From: an uncultured Roseibium sp. | GTDB taxonomy: Bacteria > Pseudomonadota > Alphaproteobacteria > Rhizobiales > Stappiaceae | Length of the DNA stretch: 64,000 nt | Reading direction: 5' to 3' | Assembly (NCBI RefSeq): GCF_947499295.1 | Contig: NZ_CANMNP010000003.1 | Coordinates: forward strand, 1-64,000 | Shown here: positions 17,320-27,687 of the stretch, one piece after another | Numbering within the stretch: the stretch's first letter is position 1 | Layout of the letters: each line of letters starts with the position of its first letter | Made by a program: the position numbers and the translations under genes | The notes under the pieces: generated by a model | Databases searched by the model: none | Seen by the model: only the letters and a program-made list of their open reading frames with translations | What the model was told of the DNA's origin: nothing

Positions 17320-18216
17320 ATGCTCTGGTCTTCTTTCGTTAAAAAGACGTCCGTGGTCCTGCTGGCCGGCCTGCTCGCCGGCTGTCAAACCGCTCAAGGG
17401 CCGTCATCGCCGTCACCTGCAGCGAGCAATGCAGCATCGGCTTCTGTCCAGAGCGTCTCCTTACCCGTCGTCAGTTATGCACCGGCCACAGCCGTTGAAC
17501 GTGGTTTTTCTGCGCTGGTGCTGAATGCGACAACGGGTGAACAGCTTTATGATGTCGACGCCGATGCGCCGCGTTATCCCGCTTCGCTGACCAAGATGAT
17601 GACGCTGTATCTGCTGTTCGAAGCAGTCTCCGACGGTCGTTACTCCCTGTCATCTCCGCTTGAAGTTTCGGCAAATGCCGCAGCGCAACCTCCCGCAAAG
17701 ATCGGGCTGAAGGCGGGGTCAACGATAACCGTTCAACAGGCTGCCCGTGCGCTTGCCGTGAAGTCTGCCAATGATGTTGCCGTTGCTGTTGCAGAGAATA
17801 TTGCAGGTAGTGAAGCGGCCTTCGCGCGGCAAATGACCCAGCAGGCACGTGCGCTTGGAATGGGAAAGACGCGTTTCGTCAATGCAACCGGGCTTCCGGA
17901 TCCGGCACAGGTGACGAGCGCCCGCGACATGGCAAAACTCGGGCTCGCTCTCAAGCGACGGTTTCCGCAGTATTCCAGCTATTATCGCCAGAAATCCTTC
18001 ACCTATAACGGCCGGTCGTTCAGAGCGACCAATAATCTGATTGGCAAGGTTCCAGGCGTCGACGGGTTGAAGACCGGATATATCCGAATGTCCGGCTACA
18101 ACCTTGTCGCCACGGCAAGGAGAGCTGGAAAGCAATTGATCGTCGTCGTGATCGGCGGAAAAAGCGAAACAGCACGCGACCAGGAAGTGACCCGGCTGAT
18201 CGAAGCCAATTTCTGA
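17320..18216 (+). CDS. D-alanyl-D-alanine carboxypeptidase (S11 family) lipoprotein
   Basis: The 298-residue product has a lipoprotein signal ending in LAGLLAGC, so it is probably anchored in the envelope. The penicillin-binding motifs are SLTK (YPASLTKMMT), SAN (VKSANDVA) and KTG (DGLKTGYI). It trims pentapeptide stems of peptidoglycan. The PBP5-type C-terminal beta domain and amphipathic anchor are missing, which fits a lipid-anchored short form. ATG at 17320 is preferred for the signal peptide; a GTG at 17293 is in frame upstream. Confidence 0.92.
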   Translation: MLWSSFVKKTSVVLLAGLLAGCQTAQGPSSPSPAASNAASASVQSVSLPVVSYAPATAVERGFSALVLNATTGEQLYDVDADAPRYPASLTKMMTLYLLFEAVSDGRYSLSSPLEVSANAAAQPPAKIGLKAGSTITVQQAARALAVKSANDVAVAVAENIAGSEAAFARQMTQQARALGMGKTRFVNATGLPDPAQVTSARDMAKLGLALKRRFPQYSSYYRQKSFTYNGRSFRATNNLIGKVPGVDGLKTGYIRMSGYNLVATARRAGKQLIVVVIGGKSETARDQEVTRLIEANF

Positions 18217-18327
18217 CGTATCGGCGTCGAAAAATTTGGCAGGTCACAGCGTAAACTTGTCCTTTCGCAGGAGGTGAACTTCCTCTCGTCATTGCAAGAT
18301 CCCTCCGTTTTCAAGAGGGACATGCAC

Positions 18328-18972
18328 ATGACTTTGGCTGAGCGATACGAGAAGGGTGCGGACCGGTGGGCTCTGACCCTTGAACGTCTGGGTTTTCCCG
18401 CTGCCTATCGTTTCCTGTTTTCCAGGCTTGGCCTGACATTGCACGACAAGGACGTTTGTGACGTCGGCACGGGCTGTGGGGATTTTACGGCCGCCTTGTT
18501 CGAAGTATCCGGTCAAGCGAAGTCGCTGACATTGGTCGATCCCTCATTGACCATGTTGCAAAGGGCGCGCAAACGACTGAAATTTGCCGGACGTCAGGTG
18601 CAATCAATGCCGGTTCGGCTGGATGAACTCACCTTGCAGAAGACCCATGACCTGGTCCTCGGTGCCCACGTGCTGGAGCACCTTGATGATCCCGAACATG
18701 GGCTCAGACACTTCTACGATCTGCTGAAACCCGGTGGCCGTCTGGTCCTTTCGGTAAGCAAGCCACACCTTTGTCAAGGGTTTATCTGGTTGCGGTGGCG
18801 ACATCGCTGGTACCACGAAGATGACGTTTGTGATCTGCTCCAGCGCGCGGGTTTTCAATCCATCGAAGTGCATCGTTTTCCCAATGGTGTGCCGGCGCGC
18901 TGCAGTCATGCCTACTCGGCCTTTCGGGGTGTCAATCAGGACCTGTTTTCGAACCAAGCTTTGGAGAGTTGA
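18328..18972 (+). CDS. class I SAM-dependent methyltransferase
   Basis: The 214-residue product has motif I DVGTGCGDFT, an acidic loop LVDPSLTM, motif II-like HDLVLGAHVLEHLDDPEHGL and post-motif LKPGGRLVLSVS. This is the arrangement of small-molecule methyltransferases of the Methyltransf_11 type. The start at 18328 is chosen because GAGGG lies eight bases upstream. It is followed two bases later by a monooxygenase-type gene, so the two probably act on one substrate. Confidence 0.88.
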   Translation: MTLAERYEKGADRWALTLERLGFPAAYRFLFSRLGLTLHDKDVCDVGTGCGDFTAALFEVSGQAKSLTLVDPSLTMLQRARKRLKFAGRQVQSMPVRLDELTLQKTHDLVLGAHVLEHLDDPEHGLRHFYDLLKPGGRLVLSVSKPHLCQGFIWLRWRHRWYHEDDVCDLLQRAGFQSIEVHRFPNGVPARCSHAYSAFRGVNQDLFSNQALES

Positions 18973-18974
18973 TC

Positions 18975-19271
18975 ATGCTGGTAGCACTTGTCGATTTCAC
19001 AGTGGATCCCTCGCAGCGGCAGGAGGCGCTGCATGTGTTGTTGAGTGAAGTTGCCACGGTAACCGCGATGCCGCAGTGCCGGACATTTAGACCCTATTGC
19101 GACCCGGCCAGCGAAAGTCATGTCGGCATCGTGCATGAATGGCAGGACGAGGCCGGATTTGAAGCATATCTCAAGTCCGAGGACTTTGCGAAAATCGGTG
19201 AAGTGCTCCGCCCGTTGATGACCTCGGCTCCGTCCAGCCGCCGCTATAGGGCAACGCCACTGGAATCGTGA
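18975..19271 (+). CDS. antibiotic biosynthesis monooxygenase (ABM) domain protein
   Basis: The 98-residue dimeric alpha-beta barrel protein has the ABM pattern: MLVALVDFTVDPSQRQEALHVL, CRTFRPYCDP and HVGIVHEWQDEAGFEAYLKSEDF. Members are cofactor-poor monooxygenases or quinol-binding proteins. It is packed directly after the methyltransferase gene, with the AraC gene following. Confidence 0.88.
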   Translation: MLVALVDFTVDPSQRQEALHVLLSEVATVTAMPQCRTFRPYCDPASESHVGIVHEWQDEAGFEAYLKSEDFAKIGEVLRPLMTSAPSSRRYRATPLES

Positions 19272-19317
19272 CATCTCCTGGCTTTCGCGCGCGCGACTTC
19301 GCGATAAGGTGGTTTGC

Positions 19318-20079
19318 ATGACAGAGCTTCCAGCCTATTCCGTTGCACAATGTTTTGGCCCGGCGCCGAAACAGCAATTCAAGTTTGACCGGCATTATCT
19401 GCTCTATTCCGTGAGCGGAGGACTGAGACTGGAAGCAGAAGGAACCATATGGTCTCAGCCCCCAGCAAGGGCGGCTCTCATCAGGGCAGACAAGCCGATC
19501 GAGATTTCCTTGCCCGTGAAGATTGAGTGCCGGTCGGTGCTCTTTGCAAAGGCGTTTGTCCCTGCGCCTCCAAATGTTCTGAGTGTGTTTGAAATGACAC
19601 CGCTGGCACGGGAACTGGTTTTGGAATGCGCGCAATGGGGCGAAACGGAATGCAATCTTTCGAGCTATGCGCAGGGGCTCTTTGGCACCCTTGCATCAGT
19701 CATATGGAAGCTTTCCGAAAAGCCGAGCCGCCTTTCCATGCCGGCACCAACGTCGGCAGCGGTCAGGCGTGTTCTGGATCGGACAGAGCAGTCTCTCGCG
19801 AACCCGCCGACTTTCGAGGAACTGGCTGCTCTTGTTGCGATGAGCCCACGTACATTGGCCAGAAAACTGTCTGATGAGCTTGGCCTGACCTGGCGCCAGT
19901 GCCTCCAGAAACTGAGGATTATCGGCGCGGTGGAAGCCTTGTCGCAGACAGACCTGCCTGTGACGGAAATCGCTTTTGCCCAAGGCTACCAAAGTCTGTC
20001 GGCCTTCAACTCCGCCTTTCGGGAGCTGACCGGCAAGACGCCATCAGCATATCGTGCCAGTTTCAACGCAAGCCCATAG
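19318..20079 (+). CDS. AraC-family transcriptional regulator
   Basis: The 253-residue product has a degenerate N-terminal sensing region and a C-terminal helix-turn-helix pair (TFEELAALVAMSPRTLARKLSDELG and VTEIAFAQGYQSLSAFNSAFRELTGKTPSAYR). It lies 46 bases after the ABM gene on the same strand, so it may regulate the methyltransferase-ABM pair. The effector is unknown. Confidence 0.92.
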   Translation: MTELPAYSVAQCFGPAPKQQFKFDRHYLLYSVSGGLRLEAEGTIWSQPPARAALIRADKPIEISLPVKIECRSVLFAKAFVPAPPNVLSVFEMTPLARELVLECAQWGETECNLSSYAQGLFGTLASVIWKLSEKPSRLSMPAPTSAAVRRVLDRTEQSLANPPTFEELAALVAMSPRTLARKLSDELGLTWRQCLQKLRIIGAVEALSQTDLPVTEIAFAQGYQSLSAFNSAFRELTGKTPSAYRASFNASP

Positions 20080-20086
20080 GGGCTCG

Positions 20087-20118
20087 AAAAAAAGCCCCGC
20101 TGAAATCAGCGGGGCTTT
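20087..20118. terminator. bidirectional terminator between AraC gene and ilvC
   Basis: AAAGCCCCGCTGA and TCAGCGGGGCTTT form a 13-bp stem with a two-base loop. An A7 run lies on the left side and a T-rich stretch on the right. It serves the plus-strand AraC gene and the minus-strand ilvC gene, which end on either side. Confidence 0.92.
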
Positions 20119-20144
20119 CTCTTTGGCTGTCGATGGGGACTTGA

Positions 20145-21918
<1,774 letters not shown>

Positions 21919-21966
21919 GGGACTGAACGTGGCCTTCAGAGGCTCTTCCTGATAGAACTTGAATGA

Positions 21967-21985
21967 GAACCGTACGGTACGGTTC
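21967..21985. promoter_or_regulatory. TetR-type operator, perfect 19-bp palindrome
   Basis: GAACCGTAC and GTACGGTTC flank a single base just upstream of the TetR gene. The length and symmetry fit a TetR dimer site. Confidence 0.72.
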
Positions 21986-22172
21986 GGATGAGGTTATGGC
22001 AAAGCCGACTCAATTGGTCAAGAGGGATTTTTGCCCACGGGATATTCAAGTTGGGTGGGAACCAGGCGGAGCGCCGTGTCGGGCGACCCAGAGGCCGGGA
22101 GTTGATCGCCGGCAGGTTCTCAAATCTCAAAGACGATGCTTTCGGCTTGTTCAGACGGCCCGTGTCTGAGGA

Positions 22173-23066
22173 CTATTCACTTGCCACCTGTTTGAGCCAG
22201 GATACGACGAGCTCGGCTGTCGCCTTGTTTCGGCTCCTGTGCGACAGAACCGCGTGATAGGCATCTTTCGGAGTGAGAGGCGGTAATCCAGCCGGTGCCA
22301 GCAGCCCTTTTTCAGAATAGTCCCCTGTAATTGATCGCCAGCCCAGCATGATACCGTGCCCTGAAAGCGCGGCCTGTGCCGCCTGCACATAATTTGTAAA
22401 TCGGAGACCCTTGGCCGAACCAGCAGCCTTTAGGCCGGTTCTGTTCAGGTAGTCTGGCCAGGAGACCCATCGCCGGTCGTCAGTCTCCACATGGATCAGG
22501 AAGGAAGAGGCAAGGCTGCCATCATCGGCTTTGATCCGTTCAAGGTATTCGGGCGCGCAAACTGGTTCGATGCGCTCTTCAAAAAGCAATTCCACTGCGC
22601 CATCACTCCAGGCACCGTCGCCGTAGCGCATGGCAATATCGACCCCCGGGCCGAGACGCGGCACTTCCTGCGAAGTTGATTGAACATTCACGGCAAGGTC
22701 GGGGTGGTCGAGGTAAAAGGCCTCCAATCGTGGCATCAGCCAATAGGTGGCAAAACCGATGGTGCAGGCGAGCGTGACCGCAGCGCTGGACGGGTCCGAC
22801 AGTGCGCGTATGTCCTCAAGAGCGTCATTCAGCCTCTCTCTGTTTTCAACAACGGCATTCAAGAGGATTTCACCAGCTTCGGTAAATCCGGCCGGTCTTG
22901 TGCTTCGATCGAGCAATGATGTGCCGATATGATCTTCCAGTTGCTTCAACGACTGACTGACTGCAGACAGGGATACATTGAGCTCTGTTGCAGCCCGGCT
23001 GGGGCTGCTGGTTCGGTGAACTGTTTCGAAAACGTGCAACAGTCTGAGTGGTGGAAGTCGATCCAT
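22173..23066 (-). CDS. LysR-family regulator (GcvA-like)
   Basis: The 297-residue product has an N-terminal helix-turn-helix (TSSPSRAATELNVSLSAVSQSLKQLEDHIG) and a substrate-binding domain. The DIAMRYGDGAWSD stretch is typical of the GcvA subgroup. It is divergent from the dioxygenase/aldolase operon that starts at 23235, with a gap of about 170 bp, so it is the obvious candidate activator of those genes. Confidence 0.93.
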   Translation of the reverse strand: MDRLPPLRLLHVFETVHRTSSPSRAATELNVSLSAVSQSLKQLEDHIGTSLLDRSTRPAGFTEAGEILLNAVVENRERLNDALEDIRALSDPSSAAVTLACTIGFATYWLMPRLEAFYLDHPDLAVNVQSTSQEVPRLGPGVDIAMRYGDGAWSDGAVELLFEERIEPVCAPEYLERIKADDGSLASSFLIHVETDDRRWVSWPDYLNRTGLKAAGSAKGLRFTNYVQAAQAALSGHGIMLGWRSITGDYSEKGLLAPAGLPPLTPKDAYHAVLSHRSRNKATAELVVSWLKQVASE

Positions 23067-23234
23067 GTGCGTTTTATCTTAAGTTTCTGCTTAAATTAAC
23101 TTGCGTTTTTATCACCTTTTCAAATCAATTCCTCAAGTGCATCTTTCTCAAAGTTCCGGGAGTTTCTGAGATTTTCAGCTACTCCCGTGGCCTGCACGAT
23201 ATGACAAGAATGATTAAGTTAAGGAGCTGTTGGG

Positions 23235-24368
23235 ATGCTCGGGACCGGCGAAACCGGCGTGGTGCTGAAAGAGCGGGGCATGGATGTGCCGCTTGAAACC
23301 GGCGAGACCGCCTACTTCAATTATTTCTGGCTGCGAGACAATTGCCCCAGTTCCTTCGATCAAGAAACTCGGGAGCGGGCCTTTGATATTTTTGCTGAAT
23401 CTGAAGCGCCATGCGCGTCTTCCGCAGCAATATCAGGGGGCGTGCTGAAAATTACCTGGGCTGGAGCAGGTCACGTCACACGGATGCCGCTGTCCTTGCT
23501 GGCAAGCTACGCCAAGGGTGAAAAGCGGGCAGATGTGGCAAAAGTGAGCCGAACCCCCTGGTTCGCTGATCACTATGACCATATGGCCCGCTTCTCTTAC
23601 AGCCAGCTGACGGAAAGTGAGACCGAGATCCGCTGCTGGGCAAAAGCCATGCTCACCGATGGCATCGCGCTTTTGACCGGTTTGCCTGATACGGATGCAG
23701 CTCTTCTCGACACAGCCAGCCTGATCGGTCATGTCCGGCCAAGTTATTTCGGTCAGGTTTTTGAGGTCAAAACCCATATCAAACCCACCAACCTTGCTTT
23801 CACTTCAAAAGCCTTGCCCTTGCACACGGACCTGCCGGACGAAGATTTAGCGCCAGGGATCCAGTTTCTTCACTGCCGTGCCAATACCGTTGAGGGCGGC
23901 AACAGTCTCTTTGTTGATGGGCTGGCGGTAGCGGAGGACTTTCGTCTTGCCCATCCAGAAGACTTTGAGTTGCTGGTTGCGACTGACGTGCCCTATTTCT
24001 GTGAGCACGAACGGTTCGACATGCGCTCTCGTCAGCATGTGATCGAACTCGATGAATATGGAAATGTTTCCGGCGTTACCATCAGCCAGCATCACGCCGA
24101 CATGTTCGATCTGCCGCAGCAGGAACTTGACCGGTTTTACCCGGCTTTCTGCCGTTTCGGGCAGATGATGCGCCGTGAAAAATACCTCATGCAGTTCCGG
24201 TTGAATGCAGGCGAGTGTATCGTTTTCGACAATCACCGGATTGTACACGGCAGGGCGGCCTATTCAGCCAGCAGTGGGGACCGGCATTTGCGTGGGTGTT
24301 ATACTGATCGCGGCGAATTGCGGTCTACCTTTCGGGTGCTTGAAGGTAAGAAGGAACGAACGGAATGA
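23235..24368 (+). CDS. TauD/gamma-butyrobetaine hydroxylase-like 2-oxoglutarate dioxygenase
   Basis: The 377-residue product has an N-terminal GBBH-like domain (YFNYFWLRDNCPSSFDQETRER, key residues WLRDNC) and a C-terminal Fe(II)/2-oxoglutarate barrel. The iron triad is His-x-Asp in LPLHTDLPDED and the distal His in DNHRIVHGRAAY; the Arg in HLRGCYTDRG is the likely 2-oxoglutarate anchor. Only the first of the zinc-binding cysteines of animal butyrobetaine hydroxylase is present. Gamma-butyrobetaine or trimethyllysine hydroxylation is possible but not proven. RBS AAGGAG precedes the ATG. The stop overlaps the next gene by four bases. Confidence 0.88.
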   Translation: MLGTGETGVVLKERGMDVPLETGETAYFNYFWLRDNCPSSFDQETRERAFDIFAESEAPCASSAAISGGVLKITWAGAGHVTRMPLSLLASYAKGEKRADVAKVSRTPWFADHYDHMARFSYSQLTESETEIRCWAKAMLTDGIALLTGLPDTDAALLDTASLIGHVRPSYFGQVFEVKTHIKPTNLAFTSKALPLHTDLPDEDLAPGIQFLHCRANTVEGGNSLFVDGLAVAEDFRLAHPEDFELLVATDVPYFCEHERFDMRSRQHVIELDEYGNVSGVTISQHHADMFDLPQQELDRFYPAFCRFGQMMRREKYLMQFRLNAGECIVFDNHRIVHGRAAYSASSGDRHLRGCYTDRGELRSTFRVLEGKKERTE

Positions 24369-25132
24369 ACGTTGTCACAGATGTCGATTTCGGCTGCGAG
24401 GCGCGCCAAAGCGAATTGGAACTGCGCGAAGACCTCGCGGCGGCTTTCCGCATGGCGGTCAGGTTCGGCTGGCACGAATCTGTTGGCAATCACTTCAGCG
24501 CCGCGGTGTCAGAGGACGGTTCAAAGTTTTTAATGAACCCGAAATGGCGGCATTTTTCCGAGGTGAAGGCAAGCGATCTTCTCCTTCTCGATGCCAATGA
24601 TGACACTGTCATGGAAAGACCCAATCCGCCGGATCCATCTGCCTGGTGCATTCACGGAACCGTTCACCGGATGAACCCGAAAGCCCGGGTGCTGTTTCAC
24701 TGTCATCCGCCGAATGCGACGGCCCTTGCAACGCTTCAGGACCCGGGCATGAAGCCGATCGATCTCAACTCCGCTCGATTTTTCGGCAAAGTGGCCATCG
24801 ATCTTGGCTTTGGCGGTATGGCGGATGAGGCGGAAGAAGGACGCCGGATCGCACAAACACTTGCAGACAAACCTGTACTGATCATGGGCAACCACGGCAT
24901 TTCCATTTCCGCAACGACCGTTCCAGAAGCGTTTGAGAGCCTCTATTTTTTCGAACGCGCTGCCGAGACTCTGTTGAAGGCATATGCAACAGGTCAGCCA
25001 CTAGCTGTCATGTCAGACAATCTGGCAGCCAAGACCGCTGCTGAATGGGAGCCATATGTTGGAATGGGCTACGCTCATTTCGACTACTGGAAACGAGAAT
25101 TGGATCGAACAGAACCTGACTACCGCGACTGA
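24365..25132 (+). CDS. class II aldolase/adducin family protein
   Basis: The 255-residue product has the metal site His pair in FHCHPPNATAL and the third His in MGNHGISI, and an N-terminal GNHFSAAVSEDG anion-binding loop. Family members are Zn-dependent aldolases or epimerases acting on phosphorylated or short hydroxy acids. It is translationally coupled (ATGA) to the dioxygenase gene, which implies that the two enzymes act in one pathway. Confidence 0.9.
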   Translation: MNVVTDVDFGCEARQSELELREDLAAAFRMAVRFGWHESVGNHFSAAVSEDGSKFLMNPKWRHFSEVKASDLLLLDANDDTVMERPNPPDPSAWCIHGTVHRMNPKARVLFHCHPPNATALATLQDPGMKPIDLNSARFFGKVAIDLGFGGMADEAEEGRRIAQTLADKPVLIMGNHGISISATTVPEAFESLYFFERAAETLLKAYATGQPLAVMSDNLAAKTAAEWEPYVGMGYAHFDYWKRELDRTEPDYRD

Positions 25133-25285
25133 TTTCCGAATATTTTCAATCTCTTGGCGTCGAAAGTATTGCCGCATCTCGGTACGGGATATCAAAAAAA
25201 TATCGTGTAGTAGTCCCGTAATACCCACGCAAATCCTTTGCCTGTTAGCCTTTCCCTATCGTCATTTGCTGATGGAGGATGAAGC

Positions 25286-25879
25286 ATGAGCGCGAAGAAG
25301 ATCCTTATGATCACCGGAGATTTTACGGAAGACTATGAAACGATGGTGCCGTTTCAGACGCTGCTCGCAATGGGATATACCGTTGACGCCGTTTGTCCCG
25401 GAAAGAAAGCCGGAGAAACGGTGGCCACGTGTATTCATGATTTCGAAGGCGATCAGACCTACACGGAAAAACGGGGGCACAATTTCACGTTGAACGCAAC
25501 CTTTGCGGACGTGGATGTTGCCGACTATGACGCGCTTTTGATACCGGGTGGCAGAGCTCCGGAGTATCTTCGCCTCGAGGCTGAGGTCATCGACGCCGTG
25601 AAGCATTTCATGGACGCGGCAAAACCGGTTGCTGCCATTTGCCATGGGGCACAGATCCTGACAGCTGCCAAAGTTGTTGAAGGCCGCACGGTATCGGCAT
25701 ACCCCGCATGCCGTCCGGAGGTGGAGCTTGCCGGAGCAATCTATGCCGATATTGCCATTGATGCCGCTGTAACGGATGGCAATCTGATCACGGCACCAGC
25801 CTGGCCGGCCCATCCTGCCTGGATGGCCCAGTTCCACGCGGTGCTAAGCGGTTCTTCTATTGGAACATTGGCTGCCTGA
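25286..25879 (+). CDS. DJ-1/PfpI family protein
   Basis: The 197-residue product has the nucleophile elbow [10 protein letters not shown], with Cys near residue 116, and the preceding acid in [12 protein letters not shown]. The C-terminal segment [16 protein letters not shown] follows the PfpI/YhbO pattern. Proposed activities of the family include glyoxalase-like and deglycase reactions. RBS GGAGG is present. It is separated from the aldolase gene by 153 bases, so co-transcription is uncertain. Confidence 0.9.
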   Translation: MSAKKILMITGDFTEDYETMVPFQTLLAMGYTVDAVCPGKKAGETVATCIHDFEGDQTYTEKRGHNFTLNATFADVDVADYDALLIPGGRAPEYLRLEAEVIDAVKHFMDAAKPVAAICHGAQILTAAKVVEGRTVSAYPACRPEVELAGAIYADIAIDAAVTDGNLITAPAWPAHPAWMAQFHAVLSGSSIGTLAA

Positions 25880-26053
25880 TATCGACACAGGCAGACGTCC
25901 CGGACACGTCGACGTGAGACGTGTTTGGGATTTTGCTTGCCAGGAAGTACTCTTGCCTGAAGCTCCCAAGAGGACTTGATTTGGAGTTTGCAAGGAGGCG
26001 TGCGCGTGGTGTCGGCCTTGAAAGCGTGCTTGCAAACTGAGCTGGAGGAAAAC

Positions 26054-26404
26054 ATGTGCAAACTCTTTATTGAAGCAGACCCGGCGCTTTGGGAAAGCAG
26101 CACCAAGTCCCTGCGCATTGACGGCATGGTGACATCAGTTCGCCTTGAAGCTTTCTTCTGGAGCGTTTTGGAGGAAATTGCTGCCAGGGATGACATGAAT
26201 GTGGTTCAGCTCATCACCAAGCTGCATCAGGAAAGCATTGATGCCGGTCATGACCTCGGCAACTTCACGAGTTTTCTGCGTGTCTGCTGTGGCCGCTATC
26301 TTGCCTTGCAGCTGTCCGGAGATGTTCCGACTGACAAACGTCTTCCGATCGCTGCACTGGATGCCGATGGCATTTTGGAAGCGGAAAGCGAAAGAGTTCA
26401 CTGA
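26054..26404 (+). CDS. ribbon-helix-helix domain protein
   Basis: The 116-residue product resembles the RHH_4 group of alphaproteobacteria: SLRIDGMVTSVRLEAFFWSVLEEIAARDDMNVVQLI, key residues TSVRLE-FW and the helix that follows. ATG at 26054 has GGAGG six bases upstream; a longer frame begins at 25976. It is probably a small DNA-binding protein. It ends four bases before the stop of the convergent oxidoreductase gene. Confidence 0.8.
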   Translation: MCKLFIEADPALWESSTKSLRIDGMVTSVRLEAFFWSVLEEIAARDDMNVVQLITKLHQESIDAGHDLGNFTSFLRVCCGRYLALQLSGDVPTDKRLPIAALDADGILEAESERVH

Positions 26405-26407
26405 AGT

Positions 26408-27508
26408 TCAGCCAAGACGGGCTTTTACTTCTTCTGCAATTGCCAACGCGGCTGTCAGGCCGGGTGATTCAACACCGTAGAGCGCAACCAATCCATGAAG
26501 GCCATGCGTGTGTGATCCCTCTATTCTGAAATCTGCAGCCGGTTCCCCAGGACCGGCGATTTTCGGCCTTATGCCGGAATAATCTGGCACCAGCGATCCG
26601 TCCGGAAGGTCAGGCCAATAGGAGCGGATGGCACTATAAAAACGGCCGCCGCGTGCAGGGTCGACAACGTAGTCAAACTCTTCAACCCATTCCACATCAG
26701 GGCCGAAACGCGCTTGATGCTGCAAATCCAGCGTCAGATGAACCCCGAGCCCGCCAGGCTCCGGAACCGGGTAAATCAACGTTGAAAATGGCGCTTTGCC
26801 CTGGAGTTTGAAGTAGTTGCCCTTGGCCAGATAAGCCTTGGGCGGCGTGGCCCCGGGAAACGCTTGCATCAGACCTGGTGCGCCATGCCCGGCGGAAACG
26901 ATCAGTTCCCTGCAGGTGAGTGCATAGGTTGCCTTGTCGCCTGTTTCGATGTGGACGCGGTAGCCGCCAGCGAGCTGGGCCTCGATGCCGGTGATATTGG
27001 TGTTCAACACCACCTGACCGCCATTTGCCTCCAGACCACCCTGCAGCGCCAACATGAAGGCATGGCTGTCTATGATGCCGGTGGATGGTGACCAGAGCGC
27101 CCCGGAGCAGTCGAGCGCCGGTTCCCTTTCATGCAGTTCGTCGCGGCCGACAAAAACAAGATCGGATACACCGTTCTCCGCTGCCTTTTGTTTGATTTTC
27201 AGAAGCTCGTCGAGCTGTGCATCATGCGCGGCGACGATCAATTTGCCGATACGTTCGTGACCAACACCATTTTCCGCGCAAAACTCATAAAGCTGATGTT
27301 TTCCGTCGACACAAAGGCGCGCTTTCAGACTGCCGGCCGGGTAATAGATCCCCGCGTGAATGACTTCGGAATTTCGGGCACTGGTTTCAGATCCGATCAG
27401 GCCATGTCTTTCCAGCACCATGACTTCGCGGCCGGAAAGTGCCAGCGCGCGCGCTGAAGCAAGACCGACCGTGCCTGCGCCGATGACCAGAGTTTCAATA
27501 TCTGTCAT
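26408..27508 (-). CDS. L-2-hydroxyglutarate dehydrogenase-like FAD oxidoreductase
   Basis: The 366-residue DAO-family protein has the dinucleotide motif VIGAGTVGLASARALA, SARNSEVIHAGIYYP (characteristic of L-2-hydroxyglutarate dehydrogenases) and the C-terminal GLVALYGVESPGLTAALAIAEEV with the second FAD contact. It would oxidise L-2-hydroxyglutarate to 2-oxoglutarate and pass electrons to quinone. The nearby 2-oxoglutarate dioxygenase may be coincidental. Confidence 0.9.
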   Translation of the reverse strand: MTDIETLVIGAGTVGLASARALALSGREVMVLERHGLIGSETSARNSEVIHAGIYYPAGSLKARLCVDGKHQLYEFCAENGVGHERIGKLIVAAHDAQLDELLKIKQKAAENGVSDLVFVGRDELHEREPALDCSGALWSPSTGIIDSHAFMLALQGGLEANGGQVVLNTNITGIEAQLAGGYRVHIETGDKATYALTCRELIVSAGHGAPGLMQAFPGATPPKAYLAKGNYFKLQGKAPFSTLIYPVPEPGGLGVHLTLDLQHQARFGPDVEWVEEFDYVVDPARGGRFYSAIRSYWPDLPDGSLVPDYSGIRPKIAGPGEPAADFRIEGSHTHGLHGLVALYGVESPGLTAALAIAEEVKARLG

Positions 27509-27687
27509 GACCGGTCCTGTTTTCCAAAAGGAACCCCGACGAACTGGCGGTTTTCAGTTGCTGATCAACCACTCCGGAAGGGCCTCCCGGGATGCATAGA
27601 AGAAGCACCGCCGGGAGTAACGTCGTTTCAGGAATGCTCCCGTTTATGTGCATTCCAGAGAGCAAAGAGCAGGGGTGTTGCAGGCGA

